Origin: an uncultured Opitutia bacterium
Lineage (GTDB): Bacteria > Verrucomicrobiota > Verrucomicrobiia > Opitutales > Opitutaceae
Length of the DNA: 64,000 nt
Direction: 5' to 3'
Assembly (NCBI GenBank): GCA_903855985.1
Contig: CAIOAO010000064.1
Location: forward strand, 1 to 64,000
Shown here: positions 36,636 through 45,390 of the stretch, piece by piece
Position numbering within the stretch: position 1 is the stretch's first letter
Layout: each line of letters begins with the position of its first letter
Notes under the pieces: model-generated
What the model saw: the letters and a program-made list of their open reading frames with translations, nothing else
The model's database searches: none
What the model was told of the DNA's origin: nothing
Made by a program: the position numbers and the translations under genes

Positions 36636-38405
36636 ATGTTCGGCGCCCTGCTTTACCTGCGGCTCACGTCGCTCCGGAACACGGTGCTGTCCCGCGTGCG
36701 GCGGCTAAAGCAGCCCAAATACCTCGTCGGCGCCATCGTCGGCGCGGGTTACTTCTACCTGATGTTCTTCCGCCGGATGGCCGCCGGCCGGCCCCCGGTC
36801 CATGGCCCGGGCGCTCACGGCCCGGTCACCGTGCCGCCCGAGCTGCTGCCCACGCTCCTCGCCCTCGGCGCGCTCATCCTGCTGGTGATCGTGGTCCTCG
36901 GCTGGATCCTGCCGGACCAGCGGGCGGGGCTGACCTTTACCGAGGCGGAGATCGCGTTCCTGTTCCCCGCGCCGGTCCGCCGGCGGACGCTGATCTTGTA
37001 CAAGCTGATCAATTCCCAGGTCGCGATCATGTTCACCGCCGCGATCATCACGCTGGTCACCGGGAGCTGGGGCTTTCTCGGCGGCAGCGCGCTGACGCAT
37101 GGCATCGGCTGGTGGTTCATCCTCGCGACGCTGAACCTGCACTTCATGGGTGCGTCGTTTGCGATGACACGCCTGCTGGACAACGGCATCACGCCCTGGC
37201 GCCGGCGTTTCGCCGTGCTCGGCCTCGTCGCGCTCGTCGCGCTGGTGACCCTCGCCTGGCTGTGGCGCGACCTGCGGGCGCCGGCGGCGGCGGATTTCGA
37301 GAGTTTCCGCACGGCGGCGGCCTACCTGAACACCCTGCTCACGAGCGGTCCGCTACCGTGGCTGTTGCGGCCGGCCGAGTTTGTGGTCGGGCCGTTTTTC
37401 GCCCCGGACACCCCGGCGTTCCTCGCCGCGCTGGGCCCGGCACTGCTCGTGTTTGCCCTCCATTACATCTGGGTGCTGCGTTCGGAGGTCTCGTTTGAGG
37501 ATGCGTCCATCGCGAAGTCGGAAAAACGCGCCGCCAAGATCGCCGCCGTGCGCGAGGGCAACTGGCGCGCCGCCAGCGGCGCCATCAAGGCCCGTAAGCC
37601 CGCGTTCCGGCTCGCGTCCACCGGCCGGCCCGAGGTCGCGTTCCTCTGGAAAAACCTGCTTTCCACCTTCCCCATCTTCCGGCTGGGCACGCTCGTGACG
37701 CTCGCCCTGGTCATCCTCATCGGCGGCCTGTGGATTGACGTATTCCCGGGCTATCGCGGCGTCCAGACCGGCGCGAGTGCATTTGCCCTGTTCATGGTGG
37801 CTTACACCCTGTTTCTCGGTCCCCAGCTCGCCCGGCAGGATTTCCGGAGCGATCTGCTCAACACCGACATCCTCAAGACCTACCCGCTCCGCGGCTGGCA
37901 GGTCATGCTCGGCCAGATCCTCACCCCGGTCGCCATCCTCAGCTCCATCCTGTGGCTGGCGCTGCTGATCCTGCTGCTGATGGTGCATTTTCGCCAGCTG
38001 GCTTGGCTCACGCCGTCGCTGCGCCTCGTCATCGGCCTCGGGCTCGTGCCGATCGTGCCGGTGCTCTGCGCGCTCCAGCTGCTGGTGCCGAACGCCGCCG
38101 CCCTGCTGTTTCCCGCCTGGGCACAGACGATGCGCAACCGCAGCGAGCGGGGCATCGAGATGCTCGGCCAGCGCCTGATCTTCATCGCCGGGCAGCTCGT
38201 GGTGATCGTGCTCGCCCTGCTGCCGGCCGCCGGGGGCGCGGCGCTCTTCATCTTCATTACCCAGCACTGGATCGGCCTCCCCGCGGCCGTGGCCGTCGCC
38301 GCCGGGGGCGTCGTGGCCTGCCTGGCTGCCGAGGTCTGGTGCGGACTCTGGCTGCTCGGGGAGCGGTTTGAGAAATTCGACCTTTCCGCCGAACTTCGGC
38401 CGTGA
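36636..38405 (+). CDS. putative ABC exporter membrane protein
   Basis: Multiple hydrophobic segments; 6 nt after ATPase gene. Confidence 0.8.
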   Translation: MFGALLYLRLTSLRNTVLSRVRRLKQPKYLVGAIVGAGYFYLMFFRRMAAGRPPVHGPGAHGPVTVPPELLPTLLALGALILLVIVVLGWILPDQRAGLTFTEAEIAFLFPAPVRRRTLILYKLINSQVAIMFTAAIITLVTGSWGFLGGSALTHGIGWWFILATLNLHFMGASFAMTRLLDNGITPWRRRFAVLGLVALVALVTLAWLWRDLRAPAAADFESFRTAAAYLNTLLTSGPLPWLLRPAEFVVGPFFAPDTPAFLAALGPALLVFALHYIWVLRSEVSFEDASIAKSEKRAAKIAAVREGNWRAASGAIKARKPAFRLASTGRPEVAFLWKNLLSTFPIFRLGTLVTLALVILIGGLWIDVFPGYRGVQTGASAFALFMVAYTLFLGPQLARQDFRSDLLNTDILKTYPLRGWQVMLGQILTPVAILSSILWLALLILLLMVHFRQLAWLTPSLRLVIGLGLVPIVPVLCALQLLVPNAAALLFPAWAQTMRNRSERGIEMLGQRLIFIAGQLVVIVLALLPAAGGAALFIFITQHWIGLPAAVAVAAGGVVACLAAEVWCGLWLLGERFEKFDLSAELRP

Positions 38406-38773
38406 ACCTCGCCCGCCTGACCGAACTCGCCGCCGCCACCGTGACGGCGACCCAGCGCCAGCTCCCCCCGGCCATCCGGCCGCTCGCCCTCGCCGTCCCG
38501 GTGCATTACGAGGCCGCGCCGCACCCCAGCGTGCTCGCCGAGGGCTTCGAACCCGACATCCTCGGGCTGTTCAGCGGTAACCCGCACGGCACCGAGCTGG
38601 CCCACGACTCGCCCGCCCCGCCCGAGATCCTCCTCTACCTCGAAAACCTGTGGGACCTCGCCGAGGGCGACCCGGCCGTCTTCCGCGAGGAGACCCGCCT
38701 GACCTACCTGCACGAACTCGGCCATTATCTGGGCTGGGACGAGGACGAACTGGCCGCGCGGGGCCTCGATTGA
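38402..38773 (+). CDS. zincin-like metallopeptidase (PF06262-like)
   Basis: TYLHELGHYLGWDEDEL = HExxH...D motif; 4-nt overlap with previous gene. Confidence 0.85.
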   Translation: MNLARLTELAAATVTATQRQLPPAIRPLALAVPVHYEAAPHPSVLAEGFEPDILGLFSGNPHGTELAHDSPAPPEILLYLENLWDLAEGDPAVFREETRLTYLHELGHYLGWDEDELAARGLD

Positions 38774-38861
38774 GCGGCCGAAGGAACCGTCTTCACTCCG
38801 CGCTTTCCAAGTTCGCGCGACCGTGCATACACTGGCCGCAAATCAGCTCCCAATTCCAGTC

Positions 38862-39545
38862 ATGAAGAAACTCCTCCTGTCGTCCCTGCTCGCCCTCCTC
38901 GGTGCAGCCTCCCTTTGCGCCGCCCGCTCTGATCCGCGCGCCGATTACGTCACGCGCGTCGAATCCTGCGAGGCCATCCTGCGCGAGTTCATGGCGAAAC
39001 CCGAGACGGCCATCCCCGCCGCGGTCCTGGCCCAGGCGCACGCGATCGTCATCACCAACCAGGTCAAGGTCGGCTTTATCGTCGGCGTGAAGGACGGCTA
39101 CGGCGTCATCATGGTGAAGCAGGCGAACGGCCGCTGGAGCCTGCCCGTCCTCATCGGCGCCGGCGAAGTCAGCTTTGGCTTCCAGATCGGCTCCAACACC
39201 GCCGAGACCATCCTGGTCATCACCGACGACGCCACCCCGCGCATGATCTTCAACCGGCGCTTCAACGTCGGCGTGGACGCCAAGGCCGTCGCCGGCCCGA
39301 ACAACGCCAAGGCCGAGACCGTCAACCGCGAGCTGCTCGCCACCCCCGTGATCGTCTACGGCAAGGCCCGCGGCCTCTACGCCGGCGCCACGGTCAAGTC
39401 CGGCTGGATCGAGCGGAACGACGAGGCCAATTACACCCTCTACTCGACGCAGTACACGATGCCCGAGCTGCTCTACAGCAACTGGGTGACGCCCGCCCCC
39501 GAGGTCGTGCCGCTGATGGATTTCGTGAAGCAGATCGCGCCGTAA
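38862..39545 (+). CDS. SYLF/Ysc84-domain lipid-binding secreted protein
   Basis: Signal peptide; AHAIVITNQVKVGFIVGVKDGYGVIMVK...WSLPVLIGAGEVSFGFQIG. Confidence 0.85.
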   Translation: MKKLLLSSLLALLGAASLCAARSDPRADYVTRVESCEAILREFMAKPETAIPAAVLAQAHAIVITNQVKVGFIVGVKDGYGVIMVKQANGRWSLPVLIGAGEVSFGFQIGSNTAETILVITDDATPRMIFNRRFNVGVDAKAVAGPNNAKAETVNRELLATPVIVYGKARGLYAGATVKSGWIERNDEANYTLYSTQYTMPELLYSNWVTPAPEVVPLMDFVKQIAP

Positions 39546-39565
39546 GCGGTGGCGCAGCCGCCGCG

Positions 39566-39669
39566 GTTGAAAGTTAAGCGGTGAATGTTGAAAGTGGGTC
39601 ATGCGCTGACTCCTTTTCGCGGCCTTTCCCGCTGATCCGGCCTGCAACTTTCAACCTGCAACTTTCAAC
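39566..39669. repeat. double inverted repeat of GTTGAAAGTT
   Basis: GTTGAAAGTT 39566-39575 / AACTTTCAAC 39660-39669; GTTGAAAGT 39587-39595 / ACTTTCAAC 39647-39655. Confidence 0.85.
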
Positions 39670-39675
39670 TCCTGC

Positions 39676-40092
39676 ATGAATCCCATCCTCGGCAACGGCG
39701 GCTTTCACCACGTCTGCATGAAGACGAAGGACTGGGACGCCACCATGCGGTTCTACAAGGACCTGCTCGGTTGCACCGACAAGGTGGCCTGGCGCGATGC
39801 CCCCACGCGGGCGGTGATGCTCGACGCGGGCGACGGCAACTACATCGAGGTGTTCGAGGACCTCGCCTACTCCGGCCCGACGAACGGCGCGGTGAACCAC
39901 TACGCGCTGCGCACCTCGCGCCTCGATGCCGTGGCGGAGCGGGTCCGCGCCGCCGGCTACAAGATCACGATGGAACCCCGTGACGTGACGATCCCGAACA
40001 CCACCAGCCTCGGGCCCGTGCCCGTCCGCATCTTTTTCTGCGAGGGCCCCAACGGCGAAAGCATCGAGTTCCTGCAGAACACGCTGACGTGA
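39676..40092 (+). CDS. VOC family (glyoxalase/bleomycin resistance) protein
   Basis: GGFHHVCMKTKDWDATMRFYKDLLGC; FFCEGPNGESIEFLQ. Confidence 0.9.
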   Translation: MNPILGNGGFHHVCMKTKDWDATMRFYKDLLGCTDKVAWRDAPTRAVMLDAGDGNYIEVFEDLAYSGPTNGAVNHYALRTSRLDAVAERVRAAGYKITMEPRDVTIPNTTSLGPVPVRIFFCEGPNGESIEFLQNTLT

Positions 40093-40115
40093 GGCCGGGC
40101 GGGATCGCCCGACCC

Positions 40116-40616
40116 TTACCCGCGCACTTCGCGCAGGTACTTCACCAGCTCCGCGACCACGGCCGCGGCAACCTGTTCCTGCACCTGCCCGCGCGTGGCT
40201 CCCGGGCATTCCACCCGGCCGCTGCGCACCGTCCGGCGGCCGCCGCCCAACTCGTGCGCGAGCGCCCAGAACGCAAACGGCACCGGCACACCGGTCGTCG
40301 GTTCGGCATAACCCGTCGTCGCCAGCCCGAGCTCGCTGCCAAAGAGCACACACACGCCGCGGGCCATCTGCTCCGCGACCGCCGCTGACACGCTGTACAC
40401 CGGCGCGGCCACCGCGCGGTCCACGCCGAGGTGCCTCACTTTCTGGTCGAGCGTATAGGCGGTGATGCCGCCGAGGAAAAATTCCGACGCGCCGGAGATC
40501 GCGCCGATGTGCGCCTGCACGCGGCCGCACGTCAGGCTCTCCGCCACGGCGAGCGTGCGGCGGGCCGGCTGCAGCATGAGCTCCTTGAGTTCGGTCATCG
40601 CGGGATAATCCTGCAC
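40116..40616 (-). CDS. CinA-family nicotinamide-nucleotide amidohydrolase
   Basis: LAVAESLTCGRVQAHIGAISGASEFFLGGITAYT; EQMARGVCVLFGSELGLATTGYA. Confidence 0.92.
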   Translation of the reverse strand: MQDYPAMTELKELMLQPARRTLAVAESLTCGRVQAHIGAISGASEFFLGGITAYTLDQKVRHLGVDRAVAAPVYSVSAAVAEQMARGVCVLFGSELGLATTGYAEPTTGVPVPFAFWALAHELGGGRRTVRSGRVECPGATRGQVQEQVAAAVVAELVKYLREVRG

Positions 40617-40641
40617 TCCGGCCGCGCAAAGGCCACGCGAA

Positions 40642-41403
40642 TCACGCCAGCTCCAGCCCCACCGGGCAGTGGTCGCTGCCCATGACCTCGGGGGAGACCC
40701 ACGCGCGCTTCAGCGCCGGGCGCAGCTTTTCCGAGGCCACGAAGTAATCGACGCGCCATCCGATGTTCCGCGCCCGGCAGTTCATCATCTGGCTCCACCA
40801 GGTGTAGTGGCCGTTGCCCGGCTCGAACACGCGGAACGTGTCCACGAACCCCTTGCTGAGCACCGTGCTGAAGTTGTTGCGCTCCTCGTTCGTGAAGCCC
40901 GCGTTGCGGCGGTTCGTCTTGGGATTCGTCAGGTCCAGCTCCGTGTGCGCGACGTTGAGGTCGCCGCAGAAAATCACCGGCTTCCCTTTTTTCTCCAGCT
41001 TCCGCAGGTAGGCGAGGAACACCGGGTCCCACTCCTGCGTGCGGTACTCGAGCCGCGTCAGCCCGCGCTGCGAGTTCGGCTGGTAGACGTTCACCAGGTA
41101 AAAATTTTCAAACTCCGCCGTGATCACGCGGCCTTCCTTGTCGTGCGCCTCCGCCTTGATGCCATACGTCACCTCCCGGGGCTTGATCCGCGTGAGCACC
41201 ACGGTGCCGCTGTAGCCCTTCTTGTCCGCGCTGTTCCAGAAGGTCGCGTAGCCCTTCGGCCAGGCGACGTGCTGCACGTCCCCCGGGTGCGCCTTCGTCT
41301 CCTGCAGGCAGATCACGTCGGCATCCACCGCCGTGAAATAATCCATCGCGCCCTTGCGCAGCGCGGCACGGATGCCGTTGACGTTCCAGGAGACCAGTTT
41401 CAT
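40642..41403 (-). CDS. xthA: exodeoxyribonuclease III
   Basis: MKLVSWNVNGIRAALRKG; CLQETKAHP; FCGDLNVAH; GSDHCPVGLEL. Confidence 0.93.
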   Translation of the reverse strand: MKLVSWNVNGIRAALRKGAMDYFTAVDADVICLQETKAHPGDVQHVAWPKGYATFWNSADKKGYSGTVVLTRIKPREVTYGIKAEAHDKEGRVITAEFENFYLVNVYQPNSQRGLTRLEYRTQEWDPVFLAYLRKLEKKGKPVIFCGDLNVAHTELDLTNPKTNRRNAGFTNEERNNFSTVLSKGFVDTFRVFEPGNGHYTWWSQMMNCRARNIGWRVDYFVASEKLRPALKRAWVSPEVMGSDHCPVGLELA

Positions 41404-41573
41404 GCGCGCCCGTTCAATGCAGGCCCCCGGCCGGGCGCAAACCGTTTCGCTTCGACCCGTTGATTTGCCTTCAGGGGCAGGATGATTTGACCGCGGTTCG
41501 CACTGGCGCATGACGCACCTTCCTGTTGCCAAGCCCCGGCCGCGCGGCCGACACTCGCCTCCCCCCTCCGCTC

Positions 41574-43073
41574 ATGTCCGTCTTCACCCCGCTTCCCCTC
41601 GGCCAGCGCATCCCGGCCAGCCTGCACGCCGTCTCGTGCAGCCTGCCGACGATGGCCGCGGTGCGGGGCTACGAGGAAAAAGACCCGGCCATCACGCAGC
41701 ACCTGACCTCGGGTTACCCGCGCTTCGTGGTGCATCCCTTCCTCCAGCAGCTCGCCGCCGAACTGTCGCGTGTCCACGGGCTCGGGGAACACACGCTCTG
41801 GCTGACGTCCTCCGCGGCGATGGCCGGCCGGCTCGCGGTCCAGCTCGGCACCGCCTCCGTCGTGCGTGTTTCCGACCACGGGATCCACGGCCTCGCCCAC
41901 CCGCCTTCGCCGGAACTGGCCGCGCGGGCCAAGGTGTTTCTCCAGAATGTCGGCGGCTTCCTCTCCTCCCGCGCCGCGGAGGACGAGTTGGTCCGCCGCG
42001 GCCTGCTCCCTGCCGCCGCTCCCGAGGAGCTGTTCGCCGGCGATGCCGCCGCCGAGGTCCGCCGGCAGCTGCGCCCGGCGTTTCCCGGCATCGCGGACGA
42101 CCAGCTGCTGCTCACGAACTGCGGCATGAATGCCGTGGATGCCGCTTTCCGCGCGATTTCCGAGCTTCAGGCCGCGGCCGGCCGCACCGTCTGGATCCAG
42201 CTCGGCTGGCTCTACCTCGACACCATCGCCCTCCTGCAGAAATTCACCCGCACGCCCGGCGACTACGTGCACGTGGCGGATGTGTTCGACCTCGCGGCGT
42301 TGGAGCAGGTCCTCGCCGCCCACCCCGGCCGGGTCGCCGGCATCGTCGCCGAGGTGCCGACCAATCCCCTGATCCAGACCCCCGATGTCGCCGCCCTCGC
42401 CGCGCTCGCGCGGAAACACGGTGCCCGCCTGGTGCTCGATCCCTCGATCACCTCGGCCTTCAACCTCGCGATCCTGCCCCACGCCGACGTGGTGGTGAGC
42501 AGCCTGACCAAGTACACCGCCAGCGACGGCGACCTGACCGCGGGCCTGGTCGTGGTGAATCCCGCGTCGCCCGACGCCGCGCGGCTCCGCCGGCTCATCA
42601 CCGAAAAGCTCGAGCCCGCCTACGCCCGCGACCTCGCCCGGCTCGCCGTGGAAATCAGCCGCACGTCCGCTGTGCTCGCCCGCCTGCACACCAGCGTGCC
42701 GCAGGTCGTCGCCTTCCTCCAAAGCCATCCCGCCGTGCGTGACGTTTACTGGGCGCTGCACCCGGCCTCGCGGAAAAACTATGCGGCCATCGCCCGCGCG
42801 CCCGGGGCGGTCGGCGGCATGATCACGTTCACGCTGCGCGGCCCGCTCGACCGGTTCTACGACCGGTTGCGGTTGCCGAAGGGCCCGAGCTTCGGCATGG
42901 CCACGACCCTCATCTGCCCGTTCATGTACCTGGCGCACTTCGACCTCGTGAGCACCGCGGCGGGCCGCGCCGGGCTCATCGCGGGCGGACTCGATCCCGA
43001 CCTGCTCCGCCTCTCGATCGGCACCGAGCCGGTGGACGACATCATTGCCACGCTCGCCGAGGCGCTCGGCTGA
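41574..43073 (+). CDS. PLP-dependent Cys/Met-metabolism (trans-sulfuration-type) enzyme
   Basis: DVVVSSLTKYTASDGDLTAGLVV PLP-Lys motif; AEVPTNPLIQTPDVAALA. Confidence 0.85.
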   Translation: MSVFTPLPLGQRIPASLHAVSCSLPTMAAVRGYEEKDPAITQHLTSGYPRFVVHPFLQQLAAELSRVHGLGEHTLWLTSSAAMAGRLAVQLGTASVVRVSDHGIHGLAHPPSPELAARAKVFLQNVGGFLSSRAAEDELVRRGLLPAAAPEELFAGDAAAEVRRQLRPAFPGIADDQLLLTNCGMNAVDAAFRAISELQAAAGRTVWIQLGWLYLDTIALLQKFTRTPGDYVHVADVFDLAALEQVLAAHPGRVAGIVAEVPTNPLIQTPDVAALAALARKHGARLVLDPSITSAFNLAILPHADVVVSSLTKYTASDGDLTAGLVVVNPASPDAARLRRLITEKLEPAYARDLARLAVEISRTSAVLARLHTSVPQVVAFLQSHPAVRDVYWALHPASRKNYAAIARAPGAVGGMITFTLRGPLDRFYDRLRLPKGPSFGMATTLICPFMYLAHFDLVSTAAGRAGLIAGGLDPDLLRLSIGTEPVDDIIATLAEALG

Positions 43074-43075
43074 AC

Positions 43076-43348
43076 ATGCCGGCCCCGTCCTGCCTGCTCG
43101 CGCTCAAGGCGATCCCCAACGCCCCGCGCAATGCCGTCGCCGGCTGGCTCGGGGACGCACTCAAGGTGAAGGTCCACGCGCCCGCGCTCGAGGGCCGCGC
43201 CAACGAGGAACTCTGTGACTTTCTCGCGGAGCAGCTCTCGCTCCCCCGCCGGGCCGTCACGGTGGCCCAGGGCGGCAAGTCGCGCCAGAAGCTGGTCCGC
43301 ATCGCCGGCCTGACGCTTGCCGAGGTGAAAACCCGGCTCGCCGTCTAG
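43076..43348 (+). CDS. DUF167/YggU family protein
   Basis: ALKVKVHAPALEGRANEELCDFLAEQLSLPRRAVTVAQGGKSRQKLVRI. Confidence 0.92.
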   Translation: MPAPSCLLALKAIPNAPRNAVAGWLGDALKVKVHAPALEGRANEELCDFLAEQLSLPRRAVTVAQGGKSRQKLVRIAGLTLAEVKTRLAV

Positions 43349-43430
43349 GCCGCACCCGCCCGCCCCGGTTTGGGCTGGCGTTGGGTTCAATTCCCCGCTT
43401 TCAAGCGACCCAAGTTCCACGCCCCGCCGC

Positions 43431-44825
43431 ATGACTTCGACCCAAACGTTCGGAACCCCCTCCATCGCCGCCGCGAGCCCAAGATGGGAGCGCTGGGCCG
43501 GATGGCTGCTGCTCGCCGGGTTTGCCGCGGCGGGCTTCAACCACATCCACACCAACACGGTCTTCGGGCAGGATTTTTACCTGCACACCAAGGGGACCGA
43601 GGCGATGCTGGCGGATGCCGGCCGGTGGTTCCCGCAGGATTTCACCAACCGCCCGCTGCTGTACGCCCTCGGGGTGGCCGGGCACTGGCTGACCCACGGC
43701 AAGGCGCCCTACGAGATGGCCGCCGTGATCTACGTGCTGATGAACACGCTCGCGCTGTGGTTCGTGCACGACAGCACGCGGCGTTTCATCGCGTCGCCGT
43801 GGCTGCGCCTCGCGGCCGTCGCGTTCGTGGGCTTTCTCCCCTCCACCCAGGTGGCCGCCGTCGTCTACGCCGGGGACACCGTCGCCCAGCTGCCCTTTGC
43901 CCTCACGGTCTGGGCCCTGTTGCGGAGCCTCGAGTCGGTCTCTTTCCGCGCGTGCCTGGGTTATGCCGCCCTGACCGGCGCGGCGCTGGTCCTCGGAAAT
44001 TTCGCCCGCTTCCCCTTCGTCATCCTGCCGGCGGCGGTGCTGGTGGCGGTGATCCTGGCCTGGCGCTGCCGGCGCCTCTCCTGGCAGCGGGGCTTGCTGG
44101 TCGCCGCCCTGACGCTGCCCGCCCCGATCCTGGCCTTCGCCTACATCAACCACCAGGCCGCGGTCCAGCTTGCGAAGGACCCCAAGCACCACTCCTTTCA
44201 CTGGGAGGGCGCGGGTGACATGACCTGGCGCGACCTGCTGCTGGTCAAGTCCACGGACGTCCGCATCTTTAACGCCCCGGGTTACTGGGAAAACGAAATG
44301 ATCAACGGGGCGCTGCACTACGGCCTGCCGTATCACCAGAACTACAGTTACCCGGCCCTGATCCAGCTCAGCACCTACACCGACGTCCTCGACTACGCCA
44401 ACGACGGCCAGCTCGACAACGGCCAGGTGCGGCCCGAGCCGCAAAAAACCCTCTCCAAGTGGTCCGTCCGCCTCGGCCTGGTGACCTCCGCGGGCATGAT
44501 CCTCGCGATGCTGCTGTTCACGTTCCGGACGGTGGCCACGCTGGTCAAACCGCGGTTCGCGCCGTCCACCGGCGTGATCATCTGGGGCATGATGGCCCTG
44601 GCCTGGTACCTGCCGCTCGTCCTGAGCTTTCCCTACATGGAGAACGTCTACGACTGGGGCTACTGGCTGTCGCGCCTCATCATTCCGTCGCTGTGGGGCT
44701 TCGGCCTGGTCATGTTCGCCGAGGCCGACCAGCGCCTCGCGTCGCGGCCGCGTTGGGTGACGATCCTCGTGGCGGTCCTGATTTTTGCGCAGGCGGCCGT
44801 GCACCTCCGCAGCGTGTGGTTCTAG
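43431..44825 (+). CDS. multi-pass membrane protein (GT-C glycosyltransferase-like)
   Basis: 464 aa with many TM segments. Confidence 0.6.
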   Translation: MTSTQTFGTPSIAAASPRWERWAGWLLLAGFAAAGFNHIHTNTVFGQDFYLHTKGTEAMLADAGRWFPQDFTNRPLLYALGVAGHWLTHGKAPYEMAAVIYVLMNTLALWFVHDSTRRFIASPWLRLAAVAFVGFLPSTQVAAVVYAGDTVAQLPFALTVWALLRSLESVSFRACLGYAALTGAALVLGNFARFPFVILPAAVLVAVILAWRCRRLSWQRGLLVAALTLPAPILAFAYINHQAAVQLAKDPKHHSFHWEGAGDMTWRDLLLVKSTDVRIFNAPGYWENEMINGALHYGLPYHQNYSYPALIQLSTYTDVLDYANDGQLDNGQVRPEPQKTLSKWSVRLGLVTSAGMILAMLLFTFRTVATLVKPRFAPSTGVIIWGMMALAWYLPLVLSFPYMENVYDWGYWLSRLIIPSLWGFGLVMFAEADQRLASRPRWVTILVAVLIFAQAAVHLRSVWF

Positions 44826-44864
44826 CCCGGACCGGTCCGGCGCGCCCTTCGGCGCGGGGTCCGC

Positions 44865-45290
44865 TCAATTCACCTCGCGCACGCGGATGGTGTATTTCTT
44901 CGCCAGGGCGTTGGTCGCGGTGAAGCGCACGGCCTCGGTGGCGTTCGCCGCCAGCTCGACGGTCTCAAAAGGGGTCTCGTCCCCCGTGGTGAAGCCCGCC
45001 GCATCCTTGAACACACAGTTGACCTGGATCCGCACCTTGCGGTTCTCGCGGTTTTTCACGCTGGCCACGACCTCGAGGCGGCCATCGGGCAGCACGCGCG
45101 GCTGCAGGCCGGTGCCGGCCACGGCGGTCTGGGTGGTCTTGCCGAGCAGCTCGAAATTCTCGGTGTTCTCCAGCGTGTACTTCGTGGAGTCCTGCGGCGC
45201 GGTCGCGCCGGGCTCGCTCGCGCAGCCCGCCCAAAGGGCAAGGGCGGCGGCGGCGGTGGTGGCGAGGGCGAAAAAGGGCTTGGTCTTCAT
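44865..45290 (-). CDS. DUF1425/YcfL-like lipoprotein
   Basis: Lipobox ALWAGCAS; QVNCVFKDAAGF...ETVELAANATEAVRF. Confidence 0.75.
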   Translation of the reverse strand: MKTKPFFALATTAAAALALWAGCASEPGATAPQDSTKYTLENTENFELLGKTTQTAVAGTGLQPRVLPDGRLEVVASVKNRENRKVRIQVNCVFKDAAGFTTGDETPFETVELAANATEAVRFTATNALAKKYTIRVREVN

Positions 45291-45390
45291 GCGTTCAGGG
45301 AAGGTGAGACTGCGAACGGGAGTTTAAGTTCACCCGCATTTTATCGGCGGCCGCGGGCCCGGGCGCAAGCTGCGCCCGCGGGCCGCGGAA

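Noticed and set aside
45350-45388. Very GC-rich hairpin after the RND permease gene
   Set aside because: Likely structural/terminator-like but without a T tract and with bulges; not called confidently
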